Source: Mycocentrospora acerina (taxonomy: Eukaryota > Ascomycota > Dothideomycetes > Pleosporales). From it: a stretch of DNA of 64,000 bases. Positions 34,401-45,425 of this stretch are shown piece by piece. Each line of letters opens with the position of its first letter. The first letter of the stretch is position 1. Position numbers and translations under genes: made by a program. A model generated the notes under the pieces. The model saw only the letters and a program-made list of their open reading frames with translations, had not been told where the DNA came from and did no database searches. The stretch spans positions 248,001-312,000 of the forward strand of contig JAKUHH010000230.1 in the NCBI GenBank assembly GCA_022701365.1, in the 5' to 3' direction.

Positions 34401-35494
34401 TTTTCTGGTGGTTGAGAGCTATTGCTTAGCCCAAGGATTCGTTTCGCCTTTTCGTCTTGATACATTGACTGTCGCGACTCGAGAATCCTCCTTGCTCTCA
34501 TCTCATTCTCGGGAAAGTCGTCAGAGTCCAATTCGAGTTCTTCTAAGTCTTCCTCTTCTTCGTCAAAGATGAGCTCGTCTGCCAAACTGATGCCATTTGT
34601 GCGGCCATATCCATCAGCACTAATCAAAGACATTCGATAGTTGCGTCCAATACTTCTGTAGCTGCTGCTACTTATGTTTCTTGAGTGTCTTCCAATTTGG
34701 GTTGAGGTCCTCCGTCGTGGTGATGAACACACACTGCCTGCGTCGCTTTCGGGGCCCATACGACTATTTGACCTCATATCCTCTCCTTCCACCTCCGCAT
34801 CAGTGTCTTCTTGGGCAGCTTCTTGCAGAGCAATCTCGTCCAGAATCATCTTCAGACGGCCTTCCGAGATGTAAACCCTTCGCTCAAGCGATTGTTTTTC
34901 TGCTGCCCATACCTCTTTCTCACGCGCCCACATGTCGTGAACTCTAGTTGAGTCATCATCCTGACTACGTATTTTCTTCTGAGATGCCTCGAGCTTCTGT
35001 TTCAGTTCCACATTAGCCTCCTTTGCCTTGTCTCTGTCACTAGCAATTTCTTCCAGGGCGGCTGTAGTTTCATTCTCAAAGTGTTGAAGTTGACGCTTCG
35101 CCGTTCGAGTTTCTTTGGCAGATGACGTTGCTTGCTTCACCAACGAATCATTCTCATTCCGAACCGTGTGAAGGCTTGATTCGAGATCTTCAATGAATTT
35201 ATGTTTTGAGTCCAGCTCTCTTCGAAGGTTTAGTATCTCAGATACAAGGTTTGCGTGAAGGGTGGGAGTAAACCGACGGGGATCTAGAATAGATATTTTC
35301 TCGTTGTTGGCTGCGTCTTCAAATTCGGATTGTGAGTCTGGCGAGAAAGGAGCCGGCGAACTAGGAGCCTCGCTTGCGGGTGTGCCGTATCTTGAGGTCC
35401 GTCGTGACATTGAGTGATATGGTGTGCCTGCAGGAGACGGCAATGGCTGACTTGTGATGAAAATCTCGTTGTCGGAGAAATAGTCGGTAGCCAT
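31470..35494 (-). CDS. ApsA/Num1-type cortical nuclear-migration protein with PH domain
   Basis: Cortical anchor that captures dynein and astral microtubules and positions nuclei and mitochondria (ApsA in Aspergillus, Num1 in yeast). Two exons on the minus strand, 35494-32392 and 32335-31470, give 1322 residues. The intron (GTAAGC donor, TTCAG acceptor) splits the PH domain and rejoins as GRKLIIQSVLDVADNS. Near the N-terminus a coiled coil (about 70-230, LVSEILNLRRELDSKHKFIEDLESS onward in short heptads) fits the membrane-binding segment of the family. The centre is long, acidic and Ser/Pro-rich with repeated TSTQTE or SSVQTIEQ-like motifs (SSQTVEALV, SVQTIEQPL, TSTQTELLE, ISTQTSDNL, FGMQTEPI). 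The C-terminal PH domain (about 960-1085) starts IGEFMWKYVRKR and includes RHKRWVWISPYERAILWSS, the classic family signature. Confidence 0.93.
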
Positions 35495-37934
35495 CTTGAA
35501 TGTAGTGCAATACAAAAAAAAAGTTAAAAGCTACGCGATTGAGATCTACTAAGGACCACAGCCAGGTAGTGCCGTGAAGAATTACGGTCTAAAACATGCC
35601 TAGAGCAGGATCAGCTCCAGTAAGGACGAACAATAAATGAGGCATGAAGAAAAGAACGACTTGCACATCTCATAACCAACTGATCAAACAGTTATATATG
35701 CCATGCCGTTTTTGCTATTAAACAGTTGACGGTATTGAGGTATACCATCCAGGGAGTTTAAACGTACCAGTGAGGTCTCTGACCTTAAAATAAATGTAGA
35801 CCGTCTTAATGTGAGTGTGAGACCGAGTGAAAATAGGAGCTTTCGGGGAGACAATGTTGATGGGGGCGTGCTTGGTTCTAACTGTAGCATGGTCAGTAAG
35901 AGGCACATGCAACTGAATTTGGACTCAATGAGTCGCGAGTGGATAGGGTCCCGACAAATGGGGCAGAACACTCACAACATAGACATGCGATGACTTTTGC
36001 AGATCAGACGTCCGAAGATGTTGAAATGGCTGGGGCAAACAACAATTCCTGTACTTTGGTATTTTATCCCAGAGAAGCAGTAAGAGTAACAGCAGGCAAT
36101 GACGTGGTAGAGATACTTTTGAACAAGAATACAGGGAACCGCCGAACGACAAAGAACACGCTCGAAATGAGGAATACCCACAGTGTCGTCAACTGCACGG
36201 GGCGGGAGGAGGAGGAATATGATGAGGGGACGGAGAGCGATCTGGGCATGGACTCACGGATCGCCCATGCAGCAACTTCGCTCTCGGGTATGCAGGCACA
36301 ATCCCGCACGGTCTTCTGGGGGTTCGGGACGACTAGGATCGAGTCGCCCCATTCATTGTCTGTGCCATGTCAAAGTGTTGGTGTCCCCGAGTTCGCATGC
36401 TTTATGCATGCTCCCGGTTGGTGAGCATAAGGCTCCCTGCATAGGGCTTTCTTGGAGACCGATACACATCCATATCATTGGTCTAAGCCCGTCCACTTTT
36501 CTTTCATTTCCGAACCTTATTGGCTACCGTATCAAAACGTTCAACGTTCACGCTGGCTTATGAGCTAGCGGGCTGAAAGAAATTGCCCGGCTAGGGTGCA
36601 TGGACATCGGGCTCGTATTGCCTTTCACGGCATCGACCGACATATGGCGTCTGCATATTGGATGTGATTGCGTGACGATGCAAGTCTAAGAACGAGGATC
36701 GCATCTATCAGGAAGACGACTGGCTCTCAGTGGATCAAAGTAGTAGGTACCCATCACGCAAAATGTGCGAAAGGAATCCTGCCCGTATAGATTTGCAAGG
36801 AGCACGGCCTATCAATAAACTCGCCGCTACATTATGCCGTGGTTATGGACTTTAGTCCGAAGTTTCATCCTCCACATCCGTGCCGCAGACTTACCTATCT
36901 TAGAAAGGTAAAAGGGGAGGCGTGATCCGGCCGTGATCCGAGCACTGCAGTTCCAGGCACCGCCTTGCGATCTCTCGCGACCGTTAAATCTAGTATACGA
37001 CTCGATCTCAGGTGTCAATGAGTAGGTTTGAGATTGAGTTGCTGCCCAGAATCGGACTCTCAATATTGTGATTAAAATTTCCATCGAGAGGACGTCGATC
37101 AGACGCTCAGGGAGTACCGAGCGAAGATGGAATGATGTGAACAATCAAAGGAAAGTAACTGTACCACAATCACAAGCCATGCTTAGCCGGTGGCGTGAAG
37201 GAGCGATGGTATTAGATGAGTTGAGCAGTAGCGCTTCCTCCAAAGTGATAGAGTTCTCGTTAGATTTATGTGCCGCGCCGCACCGCGGCTAAAAAAAACC
37301 TGCAATTCACGGAAGGCATGGGGAGGCGAAGGGAGAAACCACTCTACCAGCGTGCCCAAAGCCTCTGGGTCCTGGTGGGTTGTAGTTTCAAAGGATTACC
37401 ATGCTTGCTTCCTGAAAGATAATAGACGCGTAAGCGCGTCGACGGAAACGCGTAGGCGACGCGGTCAAATATTAAGAGCCTGTAATTTGCCCTCTAGAAG
37501 TGTAGATCCTTCAAGTCTGGCCGATCCTCAATCAGAGAAAGAATGTATATGCTTGTATAGTTGGCCTGTTATCGGATGACTTTCGTGAACAGCTGCAGCT
37601 GCAAGGAGATGTGCACATGCGCCATGGTCGAATTGGGTTCAACGCAACGGGGATCCAAGCCAGGTTGTCTAGGATAGCCTTGTCTGAGTTAAAATCCGAA
37701 CAGCAATCTTTCTCGGCTGAAAGTTCCCCTGCGACGCCCCTCTGGTTTGCTTTTGCCGCAACCTAAAAAAATTTACATGGCCAACCTAGCAAGAGGGGCA
37801 ATCTCGTCACCCCACGTTGTAGTTGGTTGACTAAGCGAGTATGTACGAAAATTCAAGGTCGATAATTGAAGCAAGCGCAACTTGCGCAAAGCAGCAACAT
37901 ACATTCCAGCGAGAAATCTTTAGGCGTCAAAAAT
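35495..37934. other. Divergent gene-free region
   Basis: 2.4 kb between the ApsA-like gene and the Cns1-like gene. A 161-codon plus-strand ORF (35939-36424) and several shorter ones lack domains and convincing composition and were not accepted. No repeats or RNA genes are recognised. Confidence 0.5.
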
Positions 37935-39281
37935 ATGGCGCAGCGAATGCCCGAAAATGGAGTGCAAGAGCTGTCTGCCGACATGCCGCCAGCCATGGCA
38001 GAAATCAAGTCGCAGAGCGCCGATGATATCCTGAAAGAGATGAACCGAATGCCATTATTCATGACGACGCTGGATGAAACTGACGGAGAAGGAGGCGAGA
38101 ATATGATGCTCGAGGCGTTGAAGGCAATGGCATACGAGGGCACACGATCTGAAATTGCGGACAATTTTCGGCAACAAGGAAACGAGTGCGCAAGAGCAAA
38201 GCAGTGGACTGATGCAAAAGAATTCTACGACAAAGCAATAGCTGCGTTGAAGGGTCCACAGTCGAAACCAGATCCTGAGGCAGAAGGCTCTGGAATTATT
38301 GAGGTTGAACTGGACGAGAAAGAAGAGGCAAGGAAAGAGAAGGTGATCGAGGAGGCATGCTTTGTGAACAGAGCGCTGTGCAATCTGGAAAAGAGTAAGT
38401 GGATATGGCGTCATGTTTCTATTCCGTTCTGTCTTGAGGAGGTACAACCACCGATATCAAGAAGGCCCTGAACAAGCAGCTCACAAATCATCAATTTCGG
38501 GTTCTAAAGTTATTTTCAACTTTTTTGCTCCATCTGCTTTCAGAAAGTCGGTCTAACGCCTTTAGAAAACTACCGTTCCTGTATCCAGGACTGCGCATCA
38601 ACCCTCCGCATCAACCCCTCCAATGTAAAGGCTTTCTACCGTTCCACCACCGCTTGCCTTTCTCTCGATAAATTACCCGAAGCAATCGACGCCTGCAGCC
38701 GCGGTCTCGCGCTTGACCCATCTAATGCGCCCCTTAAAGCCTTGCAGGCCAAAATCACCGCCCGCCAAACCCATCTTGCAGCGCTGGAAAAGACCCGGCG
38801 CGAGCGTGAAGAGAAACTCGCCTCAGAACGGGCAACCCTCGCCCTCGCGCTAAAGGCTCGTGGTATTCTAACCAGAAGTACAGACCAGCCACCTGATTTG
38901 GAAGACGCAGCCGTCAAATTGGAAAACTCGTTCGACCCTTCTTCAACACTCCAATTCCCAGTCATCCTTCTCTATCCGACAGCAGGCCAATCAGACTTCA
39001 TCAAAGCCTTTTCCGAGAGAGAGAAACTAGACGAGCATCTTGAGTACATATTCCCCTTGCCCTGGGACACAGAGAACGAGTACTCGGTGGGAGGTGTAGA
39101 AGCGTACATGGAGACTGTAACAGGGGGATTGATTAAAGTGGGGAAGAAGATGGCGCTCGGGAAGGTGCTGGGGAGTGGGAAGGCTGAGGTTGTGGATGGA
39201 TTGGCAAAGATCAGCATTGTACCGAAGGATAAAGCGGCTGGTTGGATTGAAGAGTTCAAGAAGCGTAGAGGAAAAAACTAA
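37935..39281 (+). CDS. CNS1: Cns1/TTC4-type TPR co-chaperone of Hsp90
   Basis: Cytosolic TPR co-chaperone linking Hsp90 and Hsp70 and supporting translation elongation. Exons 37935-38394 and 38566-39281 give 391 residues, like yeast Cns1 (385). The 171 bp intron is long for this window; its end CTAAC...TTTAG joins in phase 1 as NLEKKNYRSCIQDC. The TPR block starts IADNFRQQGNECARAKQWTDAKEFYDKAI and continues through FVNRALCNLEKKNYRSCIQDC and VKAFYRSTTACLSLDKLPEAIDACSRGL. A charged helix (KTRREREEKLASERATL) leads to the C-terminal wheel domain of the family (FPVILLYPTAGQSDFI, LPWDTENEYSV). The start is the first ATG that gives a family-like N-terminus. Confidence 0.93.
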
Positions 39282-40049
39282 GTTGGACACAGAATGCAGA
39301 ATTGAATTTGACCAACGAATTAAGTTAATCATGCGGTGCTTAGAGCAAAGCACATCGCAACGTGTAAGAGCCATCAATCATACATTGTTCTGGGATATAA
39401 TTCTTTACGCCCCGAAGTTTGTCAGTATATTGCTCGATCATGATATCCTACTTCGGTATGATCTGCCCAGAACACCACGGCTGATGGAGGTCTGCTCCCT
39501 GCATCTAGTGTTTCAAAGCTTAACACGACATATTTGAGCATGCACGACATCGCTTTGGGTTTAAAGACCCTGTAAATACTGTCCAAATGAGTCATGTAAG
39601 CCGGATCAGGCCGTTTCAATAAATGCTTTTCATATGAGTTTGTTTCTCCGCTAAAAGCAAACATCGTCGTGACAGGCCCTGTTAGAGGCTGGCACTAATC
39701 TAGTAACACATAAACTGATCAGGGAGAAACCCCCCTTTTGCTTGATGCAGACTGAAGTTTTAGCCCTATCGCCTCTCCCATGATTTGCAGCAGTAGCAAT
39801 GGAAATTTTGAATGTGATGACGCCACATGTTGAACAATACATTGACCAATAAATGTATACCTGGAAACATGAACAGTGCTCATAGTAGAGATGCAAATCT
39901 GGTCCCATACATCATAGCTGAAATCTCTGTCAGACGGTGGACATTAGTTAGGAAGGTGATATACCAGGTTGCAGCCGTTTTGATCTGACAGGAATTAATG
40001 TTTTAGTGCCATCCATCATCAAGCCCGAAAGTTTCTGTCAATTACAATC
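39282..40049. other. Convergent intergenic region
   Basis: 768 bp between the Cns1-like and DUF7730 gene ends. AT-rich; nothing recognised. Confidence 0.6.
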
Positions 40050-41345
40050 TCATTCCTTCTCATATAACTTGTTCGATCGGATCATCTGCCCTTTCAATGT
40101 GCGCCAGAGGTGCTCACCAATCCTCTCCTGCGTAAAATATCTCCCCGGAGTCCATTTGGTAAGCTCGTCGACTTTGACCTGCTCTAAATAGCCCAAGAAT
40201 TTGGTATCTGACGGCCAAACCATACGACGACCGATGAAACACAAGGCGAGTGTCCGTAGTTTTGATCTACGAAGGATACGCAGGCAGTTGATTAGCACAT
40301 CGTCATTGAGAAAGCGACGGTCCTCATTGGAATGGAGATACGCGGTATCTTTTGGGGCTGCGTCATCGAGGCAAAGCTTGAGATCACGCAAGTATTGTAG
40401 ATTCTCTGCACCAATCATTTTTAGAAATTGGAGCATGTCTTGGTAGCCGATCTCCTTGGGCTCAGAGATGTAGAACGGCCCACGTGTGCCTTGAGATCGG
40501 TCGAAAACGAAGGTGTTCTCACCATACAATATGGAGCAACCTTCGTTGTGTACCGTCTTGCATGTCCTCAAAAACTGAGCCGACTGGCCCATGCTAGGTG
40601 GATTATCTGCAGAATCTCTGTCTCTCCTGAAGATCTTGAAGTCTTTGCTCTTGCGCACAAAGACGTGACGATAAACAGTATTTCGCAACTCAGGTGGTAG
40701 ATCGGTGAATCCTGTACGCCGCTTCTGGATCTTTTTCTTGATAGGTGATGGGCTCGTTGTCCTGCGGACCTTTTTGGTCTGCTCTTTTCGCATTTCATGA
40801 CGTGTGCCTTCCCCACCGGCCTGAAGCATAGAACTATCTAGCTTAACGAAAAGCGGCCCATGGAACCCTAACGGTACGTTGAACTGGAGGGTGACGAGTG
40901 GCTTCTTCAGCGTCTGATGGTGGAATGCTCCATTCGATTCGTCATCTGTCAGTTCGTCCAACTCCTGGTCATAGATAATGGACTCAGGGCGTGGAGAGGG
41001 TGGCGAAGGACTTCGCTTCCGCTTCCGTTTGGACTTATTCGCACGACCACGCTTGTCTATGTCGTCTTCATCCTCGCTGTCAGAGGTCCATGGATCGGAC
41101 TCTGCCTCTTCAGACCCTTCAAGTTCTTGCTCAAGCAGAGTAGAGTCTACATAGCCTGCCATCTTCTTCACTACCCCGGCGCTCCGGCGTATAGGTCGGC
41201 CCGTTTTCTTATTGTACTGGGTAATCTTGGATGGGCTTCCAAGTTCTAGAGCGCTGTCGAGGTCTTTAGTCATAGGCGATGAGAGAATTAACGTTTTGGG
41301 AGCCATCACAAGGTCCTGTTGAGTATTTGGTGTTGAGTGGTGCAA
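40050..41345 (-). CDS. F-box-like / DUF7730 family protein
   Basis: Single-exon protein of 431 residues. The N-terminal half is disordered and highly charged, with an acidic SDSEDEDDIDK patch followed by the basic nuclear-localisation-like KSKRKRKRSPSPP. The C-terminal half starts with the F-box-like TGFTDLPPELRNTVYRHVF and continues with FLRTCKTVHNEGCSILYGENTFVF and a region ending in LRTLALCFIGRR. This is the common DUF7730 fold of Pezizomycotina, a large lineage-specific family of unknown function. Met14 (MAPKTLILSSP, at 41306) is an equally good start. It may act as a substrate adaptor or simply in protein binding; no partner is visible. Confidence 0.85.
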   Translation of the reverse strand: MHHSTPNTQQDLVMAPKTLILSSPMTKDLDSALELGSPSKITQYNKKTGRPIRRSAGVVKKMAGYVDSTLLEQELEGSEEAESDPWTSDSEDEDDIDKRGRANKSKRKRKRSPSPPSPRPESIIYDQELDELTDDESNGAFHHQTLKKPLVTLQFNVPLGFHGPLFVKLDSSMLQAGGEGTRHEMRKEQTKKVRRTTSPSPIKKKIQKRRTGFTDLPPELRNTVYRHVFVRKSKDFKIFRRDRDSADNPPSMGQSAQFLRTCKTVHNEGCSILYGENTFVFDRSQGTRGPFYISEPKEIGYQDMLQFLKMIGAENLQYLRDLKLCLDDAAPKDTAYLHSNEDRRFLNDDVLINCLRILRRSKLRTLALCFIGRRMVWPSDTKFLGYLEQVKVDELTKWTPGRYFTQERIGEHLWRTLKGQMIRSNKLYEKE

Positions 41346-42083
41346 AGCGTGAACGTGTGTAAGTGAGTGAGTAGGTAAGTGAATGGATCAACCGTCGGGG
41401 AGGTGAGGTGAAAGGCCAAAGGTTGTGCTGGCCGTCTACAAGTTAGACCGCAGGCAGCTGTCAGGCAGAGGAAGGTGTGCTTGCAGCGGCGGAGAGCAGG
41501 GTCGCGCTCGTTCTTGTCCCGCTACATGGCCTTGTTACAGTCTTGGCGGCGATGATCACGGCAAGAGGAGGAGCAGTTACATGTGTTGTGGAATGAGCAA
41601 GGCGGATGACGGCAAGTATGACTTATTGAACTTTTACCTACGATCACAACAGTTTCAAAGTGAACACACTGGTGCTCAGAAATCCTCCCCAGGATTGACC
41701 GCCCGCATTTGGACGTTCACCGACATCGCGACATGTACCAACACGTTATACCAATCATATGTGTCTCGTCTCCTTAAGGTGGTGAGGCGCCCGGAGCGTA
41801 TCAGCAGCACCCACGTCGGCCAGCTTGCACCAGCCGAGTGAGGGTTGTGCTGTCTTAAAGACGCTGAATCATCTTGGTTATAGTTTGGTAAGGAGCTGGA
41901 AACCAAGATGTGCGAGTCACCAAAATATACTCCGCAATGCTGACTAAGTGTGGTGCCACCAGTGAGTTTCCGGCAGTAAGCGGCGCGCCATCATTCATTG
42001 CCTCTTTGTAGCAATCGCTTCCTGACATTTTCCGTTAAAAAAGTCGCGACGCGCTTTTGCACTTCGAAGCACCTCCCCTTGCA
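41346..42083. other. Divergent promoter region
   Basis: 738 bp between the DUF7730 gene and serine hydroxymethyltransferase. A 138-codon ORF (41425-41841) has no domain and was not accepted. Confidence 0.55.
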
Positions 42084-43871
42084 ATGGCGACTCTTAGATC
42101 TGCCTGCCGAGCGCCTCTGCGCCAGCTCTCACGTCCCTCCACCTCAATTGCTACAAATCACCCCAGATTACTGCAACGGCAATGGCGGGGCTACGCAACG
42201 ACGCTGGAAGCCCAGCAGAAGGTACTTGGATTGAAAAAATGACCGTCTTGAACTGTACTCACAGAACCGCAGGTGCTTTCGCGGGATCTTGAAGAAGCTG
42301 ATCCTACCGTTTATCAAATCATCCAGAGGGTACGTTGAACGCCACCGAAGCTCTGACTAAATGAACAAAGCTCATGTAGTATTTAAAAATAGGAGAAAAA
42401 TCGCCAGAAGCATTTCATCAATCTTATTCCTTCAGAAAACTTTACCTCGCAAGCTGTTCTCGATGCGCTCGGCAGCGTGATGCAGAGTATGCGACTCGAA
42501 CCCAGCACATCTACGTAGGCTCACATGGCGTCACAGACAAGTATTCCGAGGGATACCCAGGCGCACGATACTACGGAGGAAACGAGCATATTGATGAGGC
42601 TGAGAGACTATGCCAGGAAAGAGCACTTAAGGCCTTCGGTCTGAGCTCGTCTGAGTGGGGAGTCAATGTGCAGCGTGAGTCAGCCCGTTTTTATCTGTTG
42701 TTATCTCTACTAACACGGATAACCAGCACTTTCTGGTTCTCCTGCCAACCTCTATGCCTACTCCGCTGTCCTCAATGTTCATGACCGTATCCTCGCTCTC
42801 GATTTGCCGCACGGCGGTCACCTGTCCCACGGTTACCAAACTGCTACGAAAAAGATCTCCGCAATATCTAAATACTTCGAGACACTTCCATACCGGCTCA
42901 ACGAAAAGACGGGCATTATTGACTATGACAAGATGGAAGAGCTCGCACGTTTGTACCGCCCCAAAATCATTGTCGCGGGTACCTCAGCATACAGCCGGCT
43001 GATTGAGTATGAGCGCATGCGAAAGCTTGCAGACGAAGTTGGTGCATACCTTCTCTCTGATATGGCTCACATTTCAGGTCTTGTTGCAGCAGGTGTCATT
43101 CCCTCACCCTTCCCCTACTCTGATATTGTCACAACTACAACCCACAAGTCGCTCCGAGGCCCGCGAGGTGCAATGATCTTTTACCGCAAGGGCACTAGAC
43201 GAGTTGACAAGAAGGGAAATGAGGAGAAGTACGACCTAGAGGGACCTATCAACTCTAGTGTTTTCCCCGGCCACCAGGGTGGGCCTCACAATCACACAAT
43301 TACTGCTTTGGCTGTAGCGTTGCAACAGGCGCAAAGCAAAGAGTTCAAGGATTACCAGCAACAGGTGCTCGACAACGCGAAGGCTTTTGCTAAGCGTTTG
43401 GGTGACACCAAGGAGAATGGTGGCCTAGGCTACAACATTGTGAGTGGTGGAACAGATAACCACCTCGTGCTCATCGACCTTAAGGACCGTGGTGTTGACG
43501 GTGCGCGAGTGGAACGCGTTCTCGAGCTGGTTGGGGTTGCTTCCAACAAGAACACTGTGCCTGGTGATAAGTCAGCCATGAAACCTGGTGGTCTGCGCAT
43601 GGGTACTCCGGCCATGACCACTCGTGGTTTTCAACCGGAGGATTTCAAGCGTGTTGCTGACGTTGTTCATCGCGCTGTCGGCATTACACAAAAGCTCGAC
43701 AAGGAGGCTAAAAAGAAGGCCGAGGAAAACAGCCGTAAAAATCCGGGCAGCGTGGCCGCTTTCAAGGAATATGTTGGTGAGGGTAACGACATCACAGACA
43801 TTGTCCAGCTGAGGAAGGAAGTTGAGGACTGGGTGGGTACATTTGCTCTGCCATGGGACAAGGAGCAGTAA
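42084..43871 (+). CDS. SHM1: Serine hydroxymethyltransferase, mitochondrial
   Basis: PLP enzyme that interconverts serine and glycine with tetrahydrofolate. Five exons, 42084-42221, 42273-42329, 42393-42486, 42537-42674 and 42727-43871, give 523 residues. The N-terminal 40 residues (MATLRSACRAPLRQLSRPST...WRGYATT) are basic and Ser/Arg-rich with no acidic residue, a clear mitochondrial presequence, and this separates it from the cytosolic isozyme. Joins rebuild SVMQNKYSEGYPGARYYGGNE and NVQPLSGSPANLYAYSAV. The PLP-binding lysine sits in TTTTHKSLRGPRGAMIF. DMAHISGLVAAG and the C-terminal GGLRMGTPAMTTRG are also present. Exon 2 is only 57 nt. Confidence 0.97.
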
Positions 43872-45425
43872 CCCTAGCGGGAGTTTACTGGCAATGTAGT
43901 ACGATGGTAAACGCCGTTGTGAGATGACGAAGTAATGCACATATACTATAGTTAGCTCTGGAGTTTGAAGGCGGAAAATTGGTATGTATATACGACATTT
44001 TACCATTCCATATCTTGAAAAAGAGATGCAACATCGGCGTGTGCCTGATTGTCTGATGGCATCTGTAACCTTTATGAATCAGTCATTCCTCTCTTCCTCC
44101 CTCGCACTTCTACATGCCGCTGTGTGAATTGAGCGGGAATACCTGTCGATGCAATATCCCAGTCTTCACATTGTATCTCGTTTTCAATTCGTCCGTGTTC
44201 AGTTGTTCTTGTTGTGCTTCTGCGCTCGTTCACCGTCATTTCCCACGTTGATCGCCAACAATACTACTGTTGCATGGATCCTAGATATTCCTACTACCAC
44301 TTCTTCTTTCATCAGTATTCTCATCAATGTAATCGCAACCTCGACTATCGCTTCCTATTTTAATACCATCTGCACACATGCAATCACTTATCTTACGCAA
44401 CAAACTCACAGCCTCAGAGACGCTCATCCTATGGTGACATCATGATATTCATCGCCATCGCCAGAACCCTCACTGTCTCCAGCGCGCTACCGTACACCTT
44501 TATTCTCGACTGGGCCAACATCGACGGTGAGATTGAAGTGACAAACCTCGCTCTACCTTCAAGTACACTATCGCCTATACCCGAGGGTATTGCGATATCT
44601 ACCTTCGCTGGTGTCGAAATAGACCGTGCTACAATACGCAGCGTGACAATAAAGCAAATTGAACTAATACCGACGCTTACTACCACTTTCATCACCAGCA
44701 ATATTTCCGTCTCACGCTCTTACTCCTCCCCGCTTACTCATACACTACTCCCAAGCCTCACCGATGATATTCGCGACAAAGACAGCACCTCCACCTTTAC
44801 CCCATTTGCGGTATCCACGACTCCTGCAACCAAACCCTGGCCTTGGTGGACGACACCCACAACGTTCGCACTGGTTTTCTACGACCTCACTACTCTCGCT
44901 GTCTTTCTATGCCTCTGGATGTGCGGGTACCTATCTTGGTTTTGTTGTCGTCAACCGAGGAGTGCAGCGGCCGAAAGTACTGGGAGGAAGATGATGGATA
45001 TGCGATTGCGAGTTGTAGAGAGGTGGGAGTGGAGAGACCAGAGGAGTGGGAGTGAGGAGCGTAGAAGGGGAGAGGTTGAGGGGGAGATGAGGAGATTGGG
45101 AATGATTTGAGAATTCTGGAATTAGGCATAGGTTTTCGCCTTGACTCTTGGGGAGAAGAATAGTTGTTTCATGAACAGACCGTGAATGCGTGGGTCGCAC
45201 TTGGCGTTTTTGAGTGGATTTGTTTCGAAACATTTCTGTTCTAGCTAGTAGCATGGCATTGGTTGTGAGTATCACAATGAACACACGAACTCATTTGTAA
45301 ATATGATAGGCGGATTATGAAACAGACAAGTTTGAATGTCGAGAAAATAAACGCTATATTTGTACAAATTCTTCCTCCTATGTGCGATATTCCAAAATTA
45401 TCAATTGTATAGCCCTTCAACCAAC
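43872..45425. other. Convergent region holding one doubtful ORF
   Basis: 1.55 kb between the SHMT and catalase 3' ends. The only notable content is the 222-codon ORF at 44442-45110, described separately. Confidence 0.5.
44442..45110 (+). CDS. Doubtful hypothetical membrane protein
   Basis: Open frame of 222 codons not matching any family I recognise. The first 130 residues are Ser/Thr/Ile-rich with many possible glycosylation sites. One hydrophobic helix (FALVFYDLTTLAVFLCLWMCGYLSWFCC, about 140-167) follows, then a short charged tail rich in Arg and Glu. That order would suit a type I membrane protein, but no good signal peptide is visible in this frame. An upstream ORF at 44149-44445 overlaps its start. 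It could be a random ORF in the 3' flank of the catalase and SHMT genes. Confidence 0.28.
   Translation: MIFIAIARTLTVSSALPYTFILDWANIDGEIEVTNLALPSSTLSPIPEGIAISTFAGVEIDRATIRSVTIKQIELIPTLTTTFITSNISVSRSYSSPLTHTLLPSLTDDIRDKDSTSTFTPFAVSTTPATKPWPWWTTPTTFALVFYDLTTLAVFLCLWMCGYLSWFCCRQPRSAAAESTGRKMMDMRLRVVERWEWRDQRSGSEERRRGEVEGEMRRLGMI

Noticed and set aside
35939..36424. 161-codon ORF in the ApsA/Cns1 spacer
   Set aside because: No recognisable family, mixed overlapping ORFs in other frames, and no splice signals that extend it.
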